Positions 24,017 to 32,313 of a stretch of 44,812 nt of DNA are shown piece by piece (positions within the stretch are counted from its first letter, which is position 1; each line of letters starts with the position of its first letter). The position numbers and the translations under genes are program-made. The notes under the pieces were generated by a model. It ran no database searches. It was given only the letters and a program-made list of their open reading frames with translations, and was not told where the DNA came from. Source of the stretch: a virus. Location of the stretch: positions 1 through 44,812 of the IMG/VR virus record IMGVR_UViG_3300020595_000065; one strand, 5' to 3'.

Positions 24017-25790
24017 CTCTGTTGTGTCCTTGAACTTTAAAAAAATCACTTGACTTGCGTTTAGAATAAGTTAGCGTTTTAGGGCATGTAAAAGAATTTA
24101 ATGCTATATCTGCATACTCTTCTACCGTGTCAAAAATTTTATTAGTTGTTTCGTAACAAAAATCTCTCCATACTTTTGATGCCTTGGGCTGATACCACGC
24201 TGTAAACTTGTGATAGTCTGTAACATACATTACTTTTATAGTGTTATTGCCAGCTTTTGAAACCCACTTTGTCCAGCTCGCACTAAGTACTTTATTTGTG
24301 CTTGAGGTGTGAGGGTCTTGCTTCATTTTTACAAAGTCTAGATGTAGTTTTTCGTTAGGGTCTATCAGTTCAGCTTTGCAGTGTTCGCAATATCTTGCAG
24401 CAATATCATTATCACCTTTACATTCAGGGCATTCTTTAGAACTCCATCTATGTTCGCACCTATAACTATTTAACCCTTGCATTATGTATCCACAGCACCT
24501 TCTGCCGTAGTGTGAGGGAACCTCTAGCCCGTTTTGATCTTGCAGTATATTGCCGGCTAGATCTATAAAATACCCTTCTGGTGAGACTTCAAATTCTTCT
24601 GGGTTATAACGTGAACTGAACTCATTAATACAAAAGCAAACAGAGCAAGCAACACTTACCAGAGCTGATTCTTTTTTGGATTTGTTTTTTACGTTAGGTT
24701 TAAATATGCTATCAAATAATTTATGTTCTTCTACGTTATTCGCATAATCTAACACTAAGAAGTTTTTTTTATCTTTGTGCAATCTAGTGCCACGACCTAT
24801 TATTTGTTGAAATAAACCAGCACTTTTTGTACTACGCAATACAGCAATTACATCAACATGCGAAGCGTCAAAGCCTGTCGTTAAAGTTCCAACGCTAACA
24901 AGATATTTAAATTTTTGTTGTTTGAAGTCGCTTATTATTTGCTCACGCTCTTTACTGTTAGTGTCTCCTATTACTATTCTGCTGCCATCTGGCAGACTCT
25001 CCAAACATTCTTGTGCATGTTTTACTGTAGCACTAAACACCATAACGCCTTTTCTCATTGCAGCATGTTTGACTATATCTTGTATTATGCTAGCTGTTTT
25101 ACGTCCTTGCCCCTCAAATACTTGCTCATATTCTGCTTGCGTGTGTTTGCTAATATTGCTTGTGTCATAGCTTGTAAAATGCTTAGGGTCTAGTAAAGGC
25201 GGTGTCAAATACCCAGCAGCTATAAGTTCTTCTGCCTGGATCTCGTATACTTTGCTATGAAAATATGGCTCACAATCGGACGCTATAGAATTATTTACTC
25301 CGTACTTATATATATAGCCTGAATTTAGTCTGTAAGGTGTTGCAGTCATGCCTATTACTCTAAGCTTAGGATTAGACTCAAGCATGGCAGTAAGAATAGT
25401 AGTTAGTGTAGGGGTTATGCCATGAGCTTCATCTATAATAACGCTTGCAAAATCGCCTTTTGTAAATTTGTTAATACTATTTTTTACAGATATAGGAGTG
25501 CCAAATATTGTGTTAAAACGCATAGACTTACCTAGGCTGGCACTAAAATAACTAGCTTTTTCTCCATACTCTTTTGTATATTTGTTGAAATTTTGCTCTG
25601 TTAATTCTTTGCTAGGTGCTAAACATAACACACGTTTGCCACTTTTCTTTTGTATGAACTTAGCTAGTTCTGCTACAATTAAGCTTTTACCTGCACCTGT
25701 TGCTAGCTCAAGAACACACGGCTCAACGGACTTCTTAAGATGACGTAACACAGCGTTTACAGCGTCTTGCTGATAGTATCTAAGTTTCAT
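24000..25790 (-). CDS. Superfamily 2 DNA helicase with zinc-binding C-terminus
   Basis: 596 aa. Walker A ELATGAGKSL (28-37), motif Ia CLAPSKELTEQ, DEAH box IIDEAHG (118-124), motif III GMTATPYR, then the C-terminal lobe: FSATVKHA, SVGTLTTGFDASHVDVI, QQIIGRGTRLHKDK (motif VI). Beyond residue 375 are Cys-rich segments: CSVCFC, then CCGY, CEH, ECPECKG, YCEHCKAE, likely two zinc-binding knuckles. It resembles phage UvsW/RadD-like helicases used for branch migration and recombination. Starts three bases after the exonuclease stop on the - strand. Confidence 0.85.
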   Translation of the reverse strand: MKLRYYQQDAVNAVLRHLKKSVEPCVLELATGAGKSLIVAELAKFIQKKSGKRVLCLAPSKELTEQNFNKYTKEYGEKASYFSASLGKSMRFNTIFGTPISVKNSINKFTKGDFASVIIDEAHGITPTLTTILTAMLESNPKLRVIGMTATPYRLNSGYIYKYGVNNSIASDCEPYFHSKVYEIQAEELIAAGYLTPPLLDPKHFTSYDTSNISKHTQAEYEQVFEGQGRKTASIIQDIVKHAAMRKGVMVFSATVKHAQECLESLPDGSRIVIGDTNSKEREQIISDFKQQKFKYLVSVGTLTTGFDASHVDVIAVLRSTKSAGLFQQIIGRGTRLHKDKKNFLVLDYANNVEEHKLFDSIFKPNVKNKSKKESALVSVACSVCFCINEFSSRYNPEEFEVSPEGYFIDLAGNILQDQNGLEVPSHYGRRCCGYIMQGLNSYRCEHRWSSKECPECKGDNDIAARYCEHCKAELIDPNEKLHLDFVKMKQDPHTSSTNKVLSASWTKWVSKAGNNTIKVMYVTDYHKFTAWYQPKASKVWRDFCYETTNKIFDTVEEYADIALNSFTCPKTLTYSKRKSSDFFKVQGHNRDEDSE

Positions 25791-25793
25791 ATA

Positions 25794-26633
25794 TTAAACG
25801 CTTATTTTCCAGTAACTACTACCAGGTTTTCTATACTCTTCCAAGTCAACATTTTTTAGCTCTTTAATTTTCTTATAGTCAATTGTGCCTTTTCTTTCTA
25901 CTTTTGTAATCTTGCCAAAAGTTCCTAAGTCTTTGCCGCGTTCGTCTGCTATTTTCACTATTATTTCTGCCATTTCTTTTTGCTTAACAGTTAATTCTTT
26001 TATATCTGCATTTAACTCTTTATATTCAACTAATAAACGTATAAGTTCTGTGTTGTCTTCTTCTCTTTCTGTTAAATATCTATCGTAAAATGCTTTTAGC
26101 TTTGGTATATTTGTTTCTAGCCATTTTTGATCTAGCTCAACACGTTCCAAGGATTCAGCGTACGGACTCCATTGATAAAAATCACACCATTTACGACCAG
26201 TGCAGTACATCTCTAGCTGGATTTGAGTATAGTAATGCTGTTGTTCGTGTACGCTTTTGAAAGTTTCAGCATCTTCTTTTCTTTTTCCAAACGGGCATTT
26301 AATCTCTAGCACTCCATCCTTCCCTAGTAAGCCATCAGGACTGGCACCCAGCCAAGGCAGCGTAGCGTGTATATGGAACCCTGTTTCTTCTACTTTATCT
26401 TTAGCGTGTAAAAAATTGTAATCAGTTAATGCGTATTCTTCAAAGTTATTGCCGTAGTCCATCGCTGGATTGCTTAGATTTTCACCTTCAGCACCTTTGT
26501 ATGCAGCTATCATATCACGCATCACGCTGGCAGCCGTAGCGAACGGACTAACACCTAATATAGCACCTGCACGGCTTCCAGTTATACGCCCTTGTCTCTT
26601 TTTGTGCCATTCTGTAGTTCTTTGCTGTTCCAT
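25794..26633 (-). CDS. YqaJ-type phage recombination exonuclease
   Basis: 279 aa. RTTEWHKKRQGRITGSRAGA (5-24) with ILGVSPF, NNFEEYALTDY, then the catalytic block LGASPDGLLGKDGVLEIKCP (Asp, Glu-x-Lys) and QHYYTQIQLEMYCTG, characteristic of YqaJ/lambda-Exo family. This enzyme degrades one strand of double-stranded DNA 5' to 3' to feed an annealing protein. A 30-residue helical extension follows. In the mRNA just upstream of the start, AGGGG/CCCCT (26640-26656) can form a small hairpin. No clear Shine-Dalgarno. Confidence 0.88.
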   Translation of the reverse strand: MEQQRTTEWHKKRQGRITGSRAGAILGVSPFATAASVMRDMIAAYKGAEGENLSNPAMDYGNNFEEYALTDYNFLHAKDKVEETGFHIHATLPWLGASPDGLLGKDGVLEIKCPFGKRKEDAETFKSVHEQQHYYTQIQLEMYCTGRKWCDFYQWSPYAESLERVELDQKWLETNIPKLKAFYDRYLTEREEDNTELIRLLVEYKELNADIKELTVKQKEMAEIIVKIADERGKDLGTFGKITKVERKGTIDYKKIKELKNVDLEEYRKPGSSYWKISV

Positions 26634-26663
26634 ATGGAAAGGGGCATTACACCCCTATTAAAT

Positions 26664-27158
26664 TTAAAATACTATATCTTCGTCATATGCTGGCTTTTCA
26701 GCTACTTGTGCTTTATGCACTGCTGGAGCTACTCCAGATACCCAGTTCCCTTTTTTATCTCCCATCTCCCAAATTTGTAAATTTATCATCATAGGTTTAT
26801 TAGCTAAAGCAAGCATTAACACGCTATCTCCTGGTTCTTTGCCAGACGCTAGTAACTTACCGCCACAATTTGCATCTATAGCGAGTAACATTTTTTTACT
26901 ACGTTCTACTACTGCATTCTCGGTGCCTTTTACTCTTGCTGTGGCATCTTCAAAGCATTTTATTTTCTGGTATACTGTTCTGTTTTCTGCAGCACCTTCT
27001 AAAATAACCCACTTAGCATTTACATAACTGCCTATTTTGTCATATTCAGCAAGTCCGATTTCTTCAATCATCGCTTTATATTGCCCCTCTGCTAACACTT
27101 CAAATGCATTGACACCGCTGTATTCTTTACTAACTTCTATTCCACTAAAAAAACTCAT
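26664..27158 (-). CDS. DUF669 single-strand DNA-binding protein
   Basis: 164 aa. The sequence follows DUF669: FEVLAEGQYKAMIEEIGLAE near the start, AKWVILEGAAENRTVYQKI with a strand pair, a central helix, then MMINLQIWEMGDKKGNWV. The C-terminus ends in acidic AYDEDIVF, similar to the acidic tip of bacterial SSB that recruits partners. It follows the Sak4-like gene with a TAATG overlap and a good AAGGAG site. Such proteins coat ssDNA for the annealing and exonuclease partners beside it. Confidence 0.8.
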   Translation of the reverse strand: MSFFSGIEVSKEYSGVNAFEVLAEGQYKAMIEEIGLAEYDKIGSYVNAKWVILEGAAENRTVYQKIKCFEDATARVKGTENAVVERSKKMLLAIDANCGGKLLASGKEPGDSVLMLALANKPMMINLQIWEMGDKKGNWVSGVAPAVHKAQVAEKPAYDEDIVF

Positions 27159-27940
27159 TACTTCACTCCTTGGTTATTATTAAAAAATGGTATTAGACCC
27201 AGTAACGGATTTTTCCCTTGCTCAACTAGCACAGATTCAGTAATTCCATATCTATTTTTAGAGACATTCTCTGCGACAACATGGCAAACTAATTCACGTT
27301 CTCCCGTAGCGATTCCTCTTTTAGTTTTTGAATTTGCACGAGTCTTAACAAAAGTACACAACTTAATAAAACCCACTAAATCCACGTCGTCTACATAAGG
27401 GCTAACGCTTTTTTTATTCAAACGCAAACAAAATCTAGTATATCCACTTTCTTGATCCGGTAACTCTATGTTTTCCGTGTCAGCATGTGCTATAAAGACT
27501 ATAGTCATTTTCTTTTTAGAGACTAAAAGACCTACACCTTTCCGCAATCTATTATGCAACGCAGTAACCGCAGCAATTCCACTACCGTAGCCTCCTAATG
27601 CCTGGTTTATGCTCGCTGGATTACTAGGATCTGATTCTAAAACATCTTGCATAAATATCTTATCTAATGCTGTAACACTATCAATTACAAGAGTTTTATA
27701 ATCATGCTCTTCTGCCATTAAGGCCTTTAGTTGTTGCCATAAGTCGGTAGCTGTTTTTACAGTCGGTAATGCGTCAGGCCTCACGTTTTCAGGTACAGAT
27801 TGTAGTCCCTCTTCTGCACAAATAAAAATGGGATGAGGAAAGCTTGCTGCGAGACTTGTTTTCCCTAGTCCTGCATCTCCTAGTATAGTTATGATCGGTG
27901 CGTTATCTTGCGGTTTAGCTGCTTGTTTTAATATACTCAT
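27158..27940 (-). CDS. Sak4-like RecA-fold recombination ATPase
   Basis: 260 aa. Walker A ITILGDAGLGKTSLAASF (17-34), then FICAEEGLQ, Walker B YKTLVIDSVTALDK (about 81-94), GGYGSGIAAV and a RecA-like core with MTIVFIAHAD. This matches the AAA_24/Sak4 group, single-strand annealing or pairing ATPases. With DUF669 and YqaJ it forms a typical phage recombination set. ATG 27940 has AAGGA upstream. Transcribed leftward from the symmetric promoter at 27951-28042. Confidence 0.82.
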   Translation of the reverse strand: MSILKQAAKPQDNAPIITILGDAGLGKTSLAASFPHPIFICAEEGLQSVPENVRPDALPTVKTATDLWQQLKALMAEEHDYKTLVIDSVTALDKIFMQDVLESDPSNPASINQALGGYGSGIAAVTALHNRLRKGVGLLVSKKKMTIVFIAHADTENIELPDQESGYTRFCLRLNKKSVSPYVDDVDLVGFIKLCTFVKTRANSKTKRGIATGERELVCHVVAENVSKNRYGITESVLVEQGKNPLLGLIPFFNNNQGVK

Positions 27941-27950
27941 TTTTTTCCTT

Positions 27951-28042
27951 TTAATTGTTAATCACTACGCATATATTAAGCTATCTTTGTTGACTAGTCA
28001 ATAAAAAAAAGCTACTATATGAATAAATTCATTAACAATTAA
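27951..28042. promoter_or_regulatory. Divergent, near-symmetric early promoter/operator
   Basis: A perfect palindrome TTGACTAGTCAA (27990-28001) gives a -35 hexamer TTGACT in both directions. Rightward -10 is TACTAT (28013-28018), leftward -10 is TAATAT (complement of 27973-27978), each with a 17-base spacer. A perfect 12-bp inverted repeat, TTAATTGTTAAT (27951-27962) and its complement (28031-28042), flanks the whole, one base off the same centre. It looks like a pair of operators just after each transcription start. The Cro/YdaS-like protein next to it is the likely ligand. Confidence 0.7.
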
Positions 28043-28051
28043 AAAAATATC

Positions 28052-28288
28052 ATGAGCTTAATACAACTAATAAGAGATAAACAAAAAAAAGAACTTTTAC
28101 GCTTAGTAGACCATTTTGGTAGTCAGTACATGTTAGCTAAAGAGTTGGGTGTATCTAAGCAGGTAGTGAATGGCTGGACAAAAAGAGGCCGTATATCAGC
28201 AACAGGAGCAAGAAAGATAGATAAGCTATTACACGGAGTATTTAAAAAAGAGGATTTAAGACCAGACGTGTATAACTGGGATAAGTAA
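28052..28288 (+). CDS. Cro/YdaS-like DNA-binding regulator
   Basis: 78 aa. Helix-turn-helix at about 24-45 (SQYMLAKELGVSKQVVNGWT), followed by KRGRISATGARKIDKLLHG and ending FKKEDLRPDVYNWDK. The terminal 'LRPDVYnW' block is characteristic of Cro/YdaS-type phage regulators. It should bind the adjacent symmetric operator and switch the rightward and leftward operons. No Shine-Dalgarno is seen before ATG 28052; its leader is only about 25 bases. It overlaps the primase gene by one base. Confidence 0.8.
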   Translation: MSLIQLIRDKQKKELLRLVDHFGSQYMLAKELGVSKQVVNGWTKRGRISATGARKIDKLLHGVFKKEDLRPDVYNWDK

Positions 28289-30525
28289 TGTATCAGGATT
28301 ATGTTGAAACGGGTATGCGTGTGTTTGCTTTGCACAAGGTGGAAGAGGGGGTGTGTGGTTGTGGTGATGTAAAGTGTAAAGCATTGTGCAAGCATCCGCG
28401 GGCTAGGAATTGGCAAGCTACACCTTTATGGGAGCCAGAGCAACTAGAGGCACAAGAAAGGTTCTTTAAAAGTGGATTTGGGGTATTAGTAGAGGGCTAT
28501 CTTGTTATAGATGTAGACGCTAGAAACGGAGGGTTACAGGGCTTAGAAGCTTTAGAATTAGCTTTCCCAGAATTATTAATGTCCTGTGAGTTTATTGTAA
28601 ATACGGGCAGCGGTGGAGGCTCTAAACACTTATATTTTAAACTACCCGCAAGCCAACAAAAACTAGTCCAGACGCACAAGAACTTTTTAGGAATTGACTT
28701 TAAAACAAGTGGATTTGTTGTAGGTGCTGGGTCTATTCATAAAAGCGGCAATAAGTATAAAGCTGTATTAGGCATGCCTGGTGATATAACAGAAGCTCCA
28801 CAAGTTTTAATAGAATTGTTACAGCGTCCACTTCACCACAAAGCAGAGTTTGACGGCTCTAAAATAGAGTTTACAGAGATACAGTTAAAAGAATTGTTGC
28901 AGTATATAACTAATCATGACGCGGCTTATGAAAAATGGATCCAGGTTGGCATGGCTTTGCATGATTGTACAGCTGGCACTGGCTTAGAGCTTTGGAATTC
29001 ATGGAGTAAAAGCACAACACCTACAAAACATGACGATAATACATCCCAGAAGTCCTGGCATAGTTTTGGCAAGTCTGTAAATAAAATAACCGCTGGAACA
29101 CTGATACATTTAGCACGTGAAAATGGTTATATTATGCATAGCAACACGCAGCCAGAAATTACTACTTCTAAGCCTTCTAGTGTAGATTTACAGAACCCCC
29201 CTGGCTTTGTGGGTGAACTGTGTGCATGGATTAATAATCAGTGCTTATATCCACGTAAAAACCTTGCTGTAGCGGCTGCACTGCAAATAGTTTCTAATCT
29301 TGCTGGCATGCGTTTTGCTGATGCGATGGACGGTGTAACCAGTAATTTGATAAGCTTCTGTGTGGCTGGAAGTGGCACTGGTAAAGAAAGTTTATTGAAA
29401 GCGTTTAGCGAGTGTATGCGATTAGTTGATTTACATCCTGCTATGTACGGCTCTTTTAAGTCAGAACAAGAGTTATACCGCAATTTGATAAGGCACCAGG
29501 GAGCTTTTTATGCTATAGATGAACTGGGCATCCACTTAAGCAAGATTAAAAACGCAAGCACTAAAGGAGGTGCTAGTTACTTAGAGGGCTTGCTAGGTGC
29601 TGTTATGAGTGCTTCTACTAAAGCAGATAGTTTTTTAGCAATTACGGGAGATTTAAAAGAGGAAATAAGAGCGTTGATTAGTCGTGAGCTGGTAAGTGTA
29701 AATAAGCAATTAGACGATAAGCCAAGCACTTATTTAGAAAGTAAATTAATATCTTTGGAGCGTCAACTAAAAACAATTGACAATGGTATTGAGAAACCTT
29801 TTTTGTCTATTTTAGGTTATACAACCCCCTCCACTTTTGATAATTTGTTTGATTTTGAAACTGCCACAAACGGCTTTTTATCTCGTGCTTTAATATTCAA
29901 GGAGCAAGACAATAACCCACGGCGTAAAGAAGATTTTAAAAAACAAGAGATGAGTGAGCAACTAAAAAGAGGTCTGCAACTTCTGGCAAATGGGGGAAAA
30001 TATAGTGTTACTGATGAGATGAAAGCACGTATTGAATTTTTAGACGAGAAAACACCCATTAGCACAACTCCAGACGCTAAGAATAAGCTGCAGGAAGTAT
30101 ATCGCCATTTTTGGAACCAGGCTGAAGAGTTAATGTCTAAAAGCGGCCTTGAAGCTATACCGCGTCGCGGCTGGGAATTAGTATCCAAAGTTAGTTTAAT
30201 TCTTGCTTTAAAAACTGGCGTTAGAGAGCTGCAAGATGTGGTATGGGCTTTTGAACTTGTGAAGTGCGATATTGACTCTAAAATCTCATTAGCTACTGCT
30301 AACACGTCCGACAATATGCTTGAACAGCTCTGTAATAAGATTGTAGGCAACTTAGGGAAAGAATGGACACTACAAGGTACGTTAAAGAATAAATGCCGCT
30401 CTTCAACAGCAGAGGAGTTCCAAGCTGCATTGGATTACTTAGTAGCTAACACGATCATCGCAAAACAAGAAGTACCACACTCCTCTAAAAAATCTATCTC
30501 AGTTACTAAATACCTCAAACTTTAG
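28288..30525 (+). CDS. Bifunctional Prim-Pol primase and helicase
   Basis: 745 aa. N-terminal Prim-Pol (AEP) domain: Cys/His set CGCGDVKCKALCKHPR (23-38), metal-binding LVIDVDARNGG (Asp75, Asp77), GGGSKHLYFKLP and GFVVGAGSIHKSG. A PriCT-like helical domain follows (LKELLQYITNHDAAYEKWIQ). Then a helicase domain: Walker A AGSGTGKESLL (about 358-368), Walker B FYAIDELG (about 408-415). It would both prime and unwind the phage DNA. No phage DNA polymerase is seen, so host replicase is probably recruited. The candidate origin lies immediately downstream. Confidence 0.85.
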   Translation: MYQDYVETGMRVFALHKVEEGVCGCGDVKCKALCKHPRARNWQATPLWEPEQLEAQERFFKSGFGVLVEGYLVIDVDARNGGLQGLEALELAFPELLMSCEFIVNTGSGGGSKHLYFKLPASQQKLVQTHKNFLGIDFKTSGFVVGAGSIHKSGNKYKAVLGMPGDITEAPQVLIELLQRPLHHKAEFDGSKIEFTEIQLKELLQYITNHDAAYEKWIQVGMALHDCTAGTGLELWNSWSKSTTPTKHDDNTSQKSWHSFGKSVNKITAGTLIHLARENGYIMHSNTQPEITTSKPSSVDLQNPPGFVGELCAWINNQCLYPRKNLAVAAALQIVSNLAGMRFADAMDGVTSNLISFCVAGSGTGKESLLKAFSECMRLVDLHPAMYGSFKSEQELYRNLIRHQGAFYAIDELGIHLSKIKNASTKGGASYLEGLLGAVMSASTKADSFLAITGDLKEEIRALISRELVSVNKQLDDKPSTYLESKLISLERQLKTIDNGIEKPFLSILGYTTPSTFDNLFDFETATNGFLSRALIFKEQDNNPRRKEDFKKQEMSEQLKRGLQLLANGGKYSVTDEMKARIEFLDEKTPISTTPDAKNKLQEVYRHFWNQAEELMSKSGLEAIPRRGWELVSKVSLILALKTGVRELQDVVWAFELVKCDIDSKISLATANTSDNMLEQLCNKIVGNLGKEWTLQGTLKNKCRSSTAEEFQAALDYLVANTIIAKQEVPHSSKKSISVTKYLKL

Positions 30526-30544
30526 AAAAAAACATATTGACTCT

Positions 30545-30562
30545 GGGTGCTTTTTGGCACTC
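30545..30562 (+). terminator. Possible terminator after primase
   Basis: GGGTGC (30545-30550) pairs with GCACTC (30557-30562) over a six-base loop, with one G-T pair. A T7 run comes 16 bases later, so this is not a textbook rho-independent terminator. Confidence 0.35.
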
Positions 30563-30597
30563 ATTGCATTTCTACGCTCTTTTTTTGCTTAAAATAT

Positions 30598-30902
30598 CTA
30601 GATAGTTCTAGATAGTGCTAGGTAGTAGGTAGATTACTATCTAGATATTTATGTTAGTAAGTGCTCACACACCCTACTACTACTAGTATATATACTTATA
30701 TATATATATATTTAAATATATATATATCTAGATAGTTAGATAGTAGAAAGTTTGGAGTTGAAATTTTTATTTTTTTTTTTTTTATATCTCTACTACCTAG
30801 CTATCTAGCTATCTAGACCCATTTTGGTGGTTGATCCCTTTGGTAGTACGGGTTTCTAGATAGTGAATGAGCTACTATCTAGGTTACTATCTAGCTATCT
30901 AG
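30598..30902. repeat. Iteron-like array around AT-rich DNA; candidate replication origin
   Basis: The 491-base gap between genes has 13 copies of a 9-mer CTAGATAGT or a one/two-base variant. Forward starts: 30598, 30608, 30618, 30728, 30736, 30856. Reverse copies start at 30636, 30792, 30800, 30808, 30874, 30886, 30894. The first three are spaced exactly 10 bp, others 8 bp or in inverted pairs (30856-30864 with 30874-30882). Between clusters lie about 40 bases of TA-repeats (30689-30727) and a T13 run (30771-30783). Iterons plus an easily melted segment, next to the primase-helicase, fit an origin; a partition or regulator site is the alternative. Confidence 0.65.
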
Positions 30903-31016
30903 GTATTTCACTCACTAAATATCAATTAAAACTTGCATTTATTATATTTATGCATTAGATTTGTACTTTCAAGAATATACACCTTCTCTAAAAACTCAAA
31001 GCATGATAAAAGTAGC

Positions 31017-32231
31017 ATGATAAAAGATAGAATTATAAGATCTGAAAAAATAGATTGGCAAAATATAAAAACGTTACAGCCAGATAATTTTAAGATTCCA
31101 GAACAACAAGAAGTATTAAAAAAATCTATAGTAGGCAATGGATTTGTTAGTCCGTTTTGTGTCTGGGAAGATGCAGAGGGCGTGATATGGTCAATAGATG
31201 GTGTGCATAGAATTAAGGCATTAAAAGAATTGCAAGAGCAAAAAGAAGACATTCCTAAGCTTTTAACAGCTAATTTTATTGATGCAAAAACACGCAAAGA
31301 GGCTGGCATAATTTTACTTGAAGTTTTCAACACTAAACAAAATAAAGCTACAGAAGATGGATTAGAGTTACTCAAAATTGATTTAAATATTTGTGAAGAT
31401 GATTTGCATGTAGATGTTGCAGATCTAGATTTAAAGCTAGATGAGCTATTAGACGCTGAAGTTTTACCGTTAGAAGAAGCAGACGAAGAGGCACCAACGC
31501 CACCAGTAGCACCTAAGACAGTAAAAGGCGACCTCTACGAATTAAACGGTCATAGGGTACTGTGTGGTGATAGTACTATGATTGATGATGTGGATAAGCT
31601 GATGCAAGGTGAAAAAGCAGATTTAGTATTTACTGATCCTATGTATGATGATAGCACTGCTGAATTTTTAAGCAATATATCGCTAATTTCTGATAATTAT
31701 TTGATAATGTGTACATTAAAACAAGGCTTTTCTATGTACAATGATAGCGGCTGGGAGTTTAATTTTGATATTGTTTTGAATCAGAAAATACCTTCATCAA
31801 TGCTTAATAAGAGGGTACCATATTATTTACATAAAAATATTTTATATTTCAGCAAAAATAATAATGTAGATAGCATTTTTAATTGTGATAACGCAAAAAA
31901 TATATTTTCAGATAGCGGCAAGGGATACTATCCTAGCGTGATAGAGTCTGCAAAACAAACAAATAACGAGCATGGTTTAGCAAAAAACCCAGAAGGAATA
32001 ATTAAAATTTTATCAGGGTTTAAAGCTCGTTTAATAGCTGATATATTCCTAGGCTCTGGCAGCACGTTAATAGCATGCGAGCAAACCAATAGAAAATGCT
32101 ACGGACTAGAGCTAGAAGAGCGTTACTGCGATGTTGTTGTTACAAGATGGGTAAATATGATGGAGCAGAACAAAAAAGAGTATAGCGTAAAATTAAATGG
32201 TGAAATAATAAACTGGAAAGATTTGCATTAA
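31017..32231 (+). CDS. ParB-like domain fused to DNA methyltransferase
   Basis: 404 aa from ATG 31017; the open frame extends upstream to a TTG at 30933 but that part looks non-coding. Residues about 15-75 are a ParB/sulfiredoxin-like domain (PDNFKIPEQQEVLKKSIVGN, then WSIDGVHRIKALKEL). After a linker, a beta-class N6/N4 methyltransferase: DLYELNGHRVLCGDS, motif IV VFTDPMYDD (Asp207-Tyr210) and motif I IFLGSGSTLIACEQT (about 343-357) with CYGLELEERYCDVVV. Canonical motif IV is DPPY; here it is DPMY. Such fusions are common in phages and may protect DNA from host restriction. Confidence 0.8.
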   Translation: MIKDRIIRSEKIDWQNIKTLQPDNFKIPEQQEVLKKSIVGNGFVSPFCVWEDAEGVIWSIDGVHRIKALKELQEQKEDIPKLLTANFIDAKTRKEAGIILLEVFNTKQNKATEDGLELLKIDLNICEDDLHVDVADLDLKLDELLDAEVLPLEEADEEAPTPPVAPKTVKGDLYELNGHRVLCGDSTMIDDVDKLMQGEKADLVFTDPMYDDSTAEFLSNISLISDNYLIMCTLKQGFSMYNDSGWEFNFDIVLNQKIPSSMLNKRVPYYLHKNILYFSKNNNVDSIFNCDNAKNIFSDSGKGYYPSVIESAKQTNNEHGLAKNPEGIIKILSGFKARLIADIFLGSGSTLIACEQTNRKCYGLELEERYCDVVVTRWVNMMEQNKKEYSVKLNGEIINWKDLH

Positions 32232-32235
32232 TAAC

Positions 32236-32263
32236 TTGCATAAATAAAAAATATAGGCATAAT
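32236..32263 (+). promoter_or_regulatory. Promoter, TTGCAT-16-CATAAT
   Basis: TTGCAT (32236-32241), 16 bases, CATAAT (32258-32263). Followed by AGCATAAG and a leader with four TATAAA-type repeats ending AAGGAATTAAAAA before ATG 32314. One of nine promoters with identical spacing. Confidence 0.7.
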
Positions 32264-32313
32264 AGGTAGCATAAGAAAATATAAATATAAATATAAATAT
32301 AAGGAATTAAAAA

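Noticed and set aside
24915-25193. Open + strand frames opposite the helicase gene
   Set aside because: They are antisense shadows of a well-supported helicase with all motifs; composition and lack of ribosome sites argue against coding.
30933-31016. TTG-led N-terminal extension of the ParB-methyltransferase
   Set aside because: No ribosome site, sequence unlike the family start; ATG 31017 places the ParB domain at the N-terminus.
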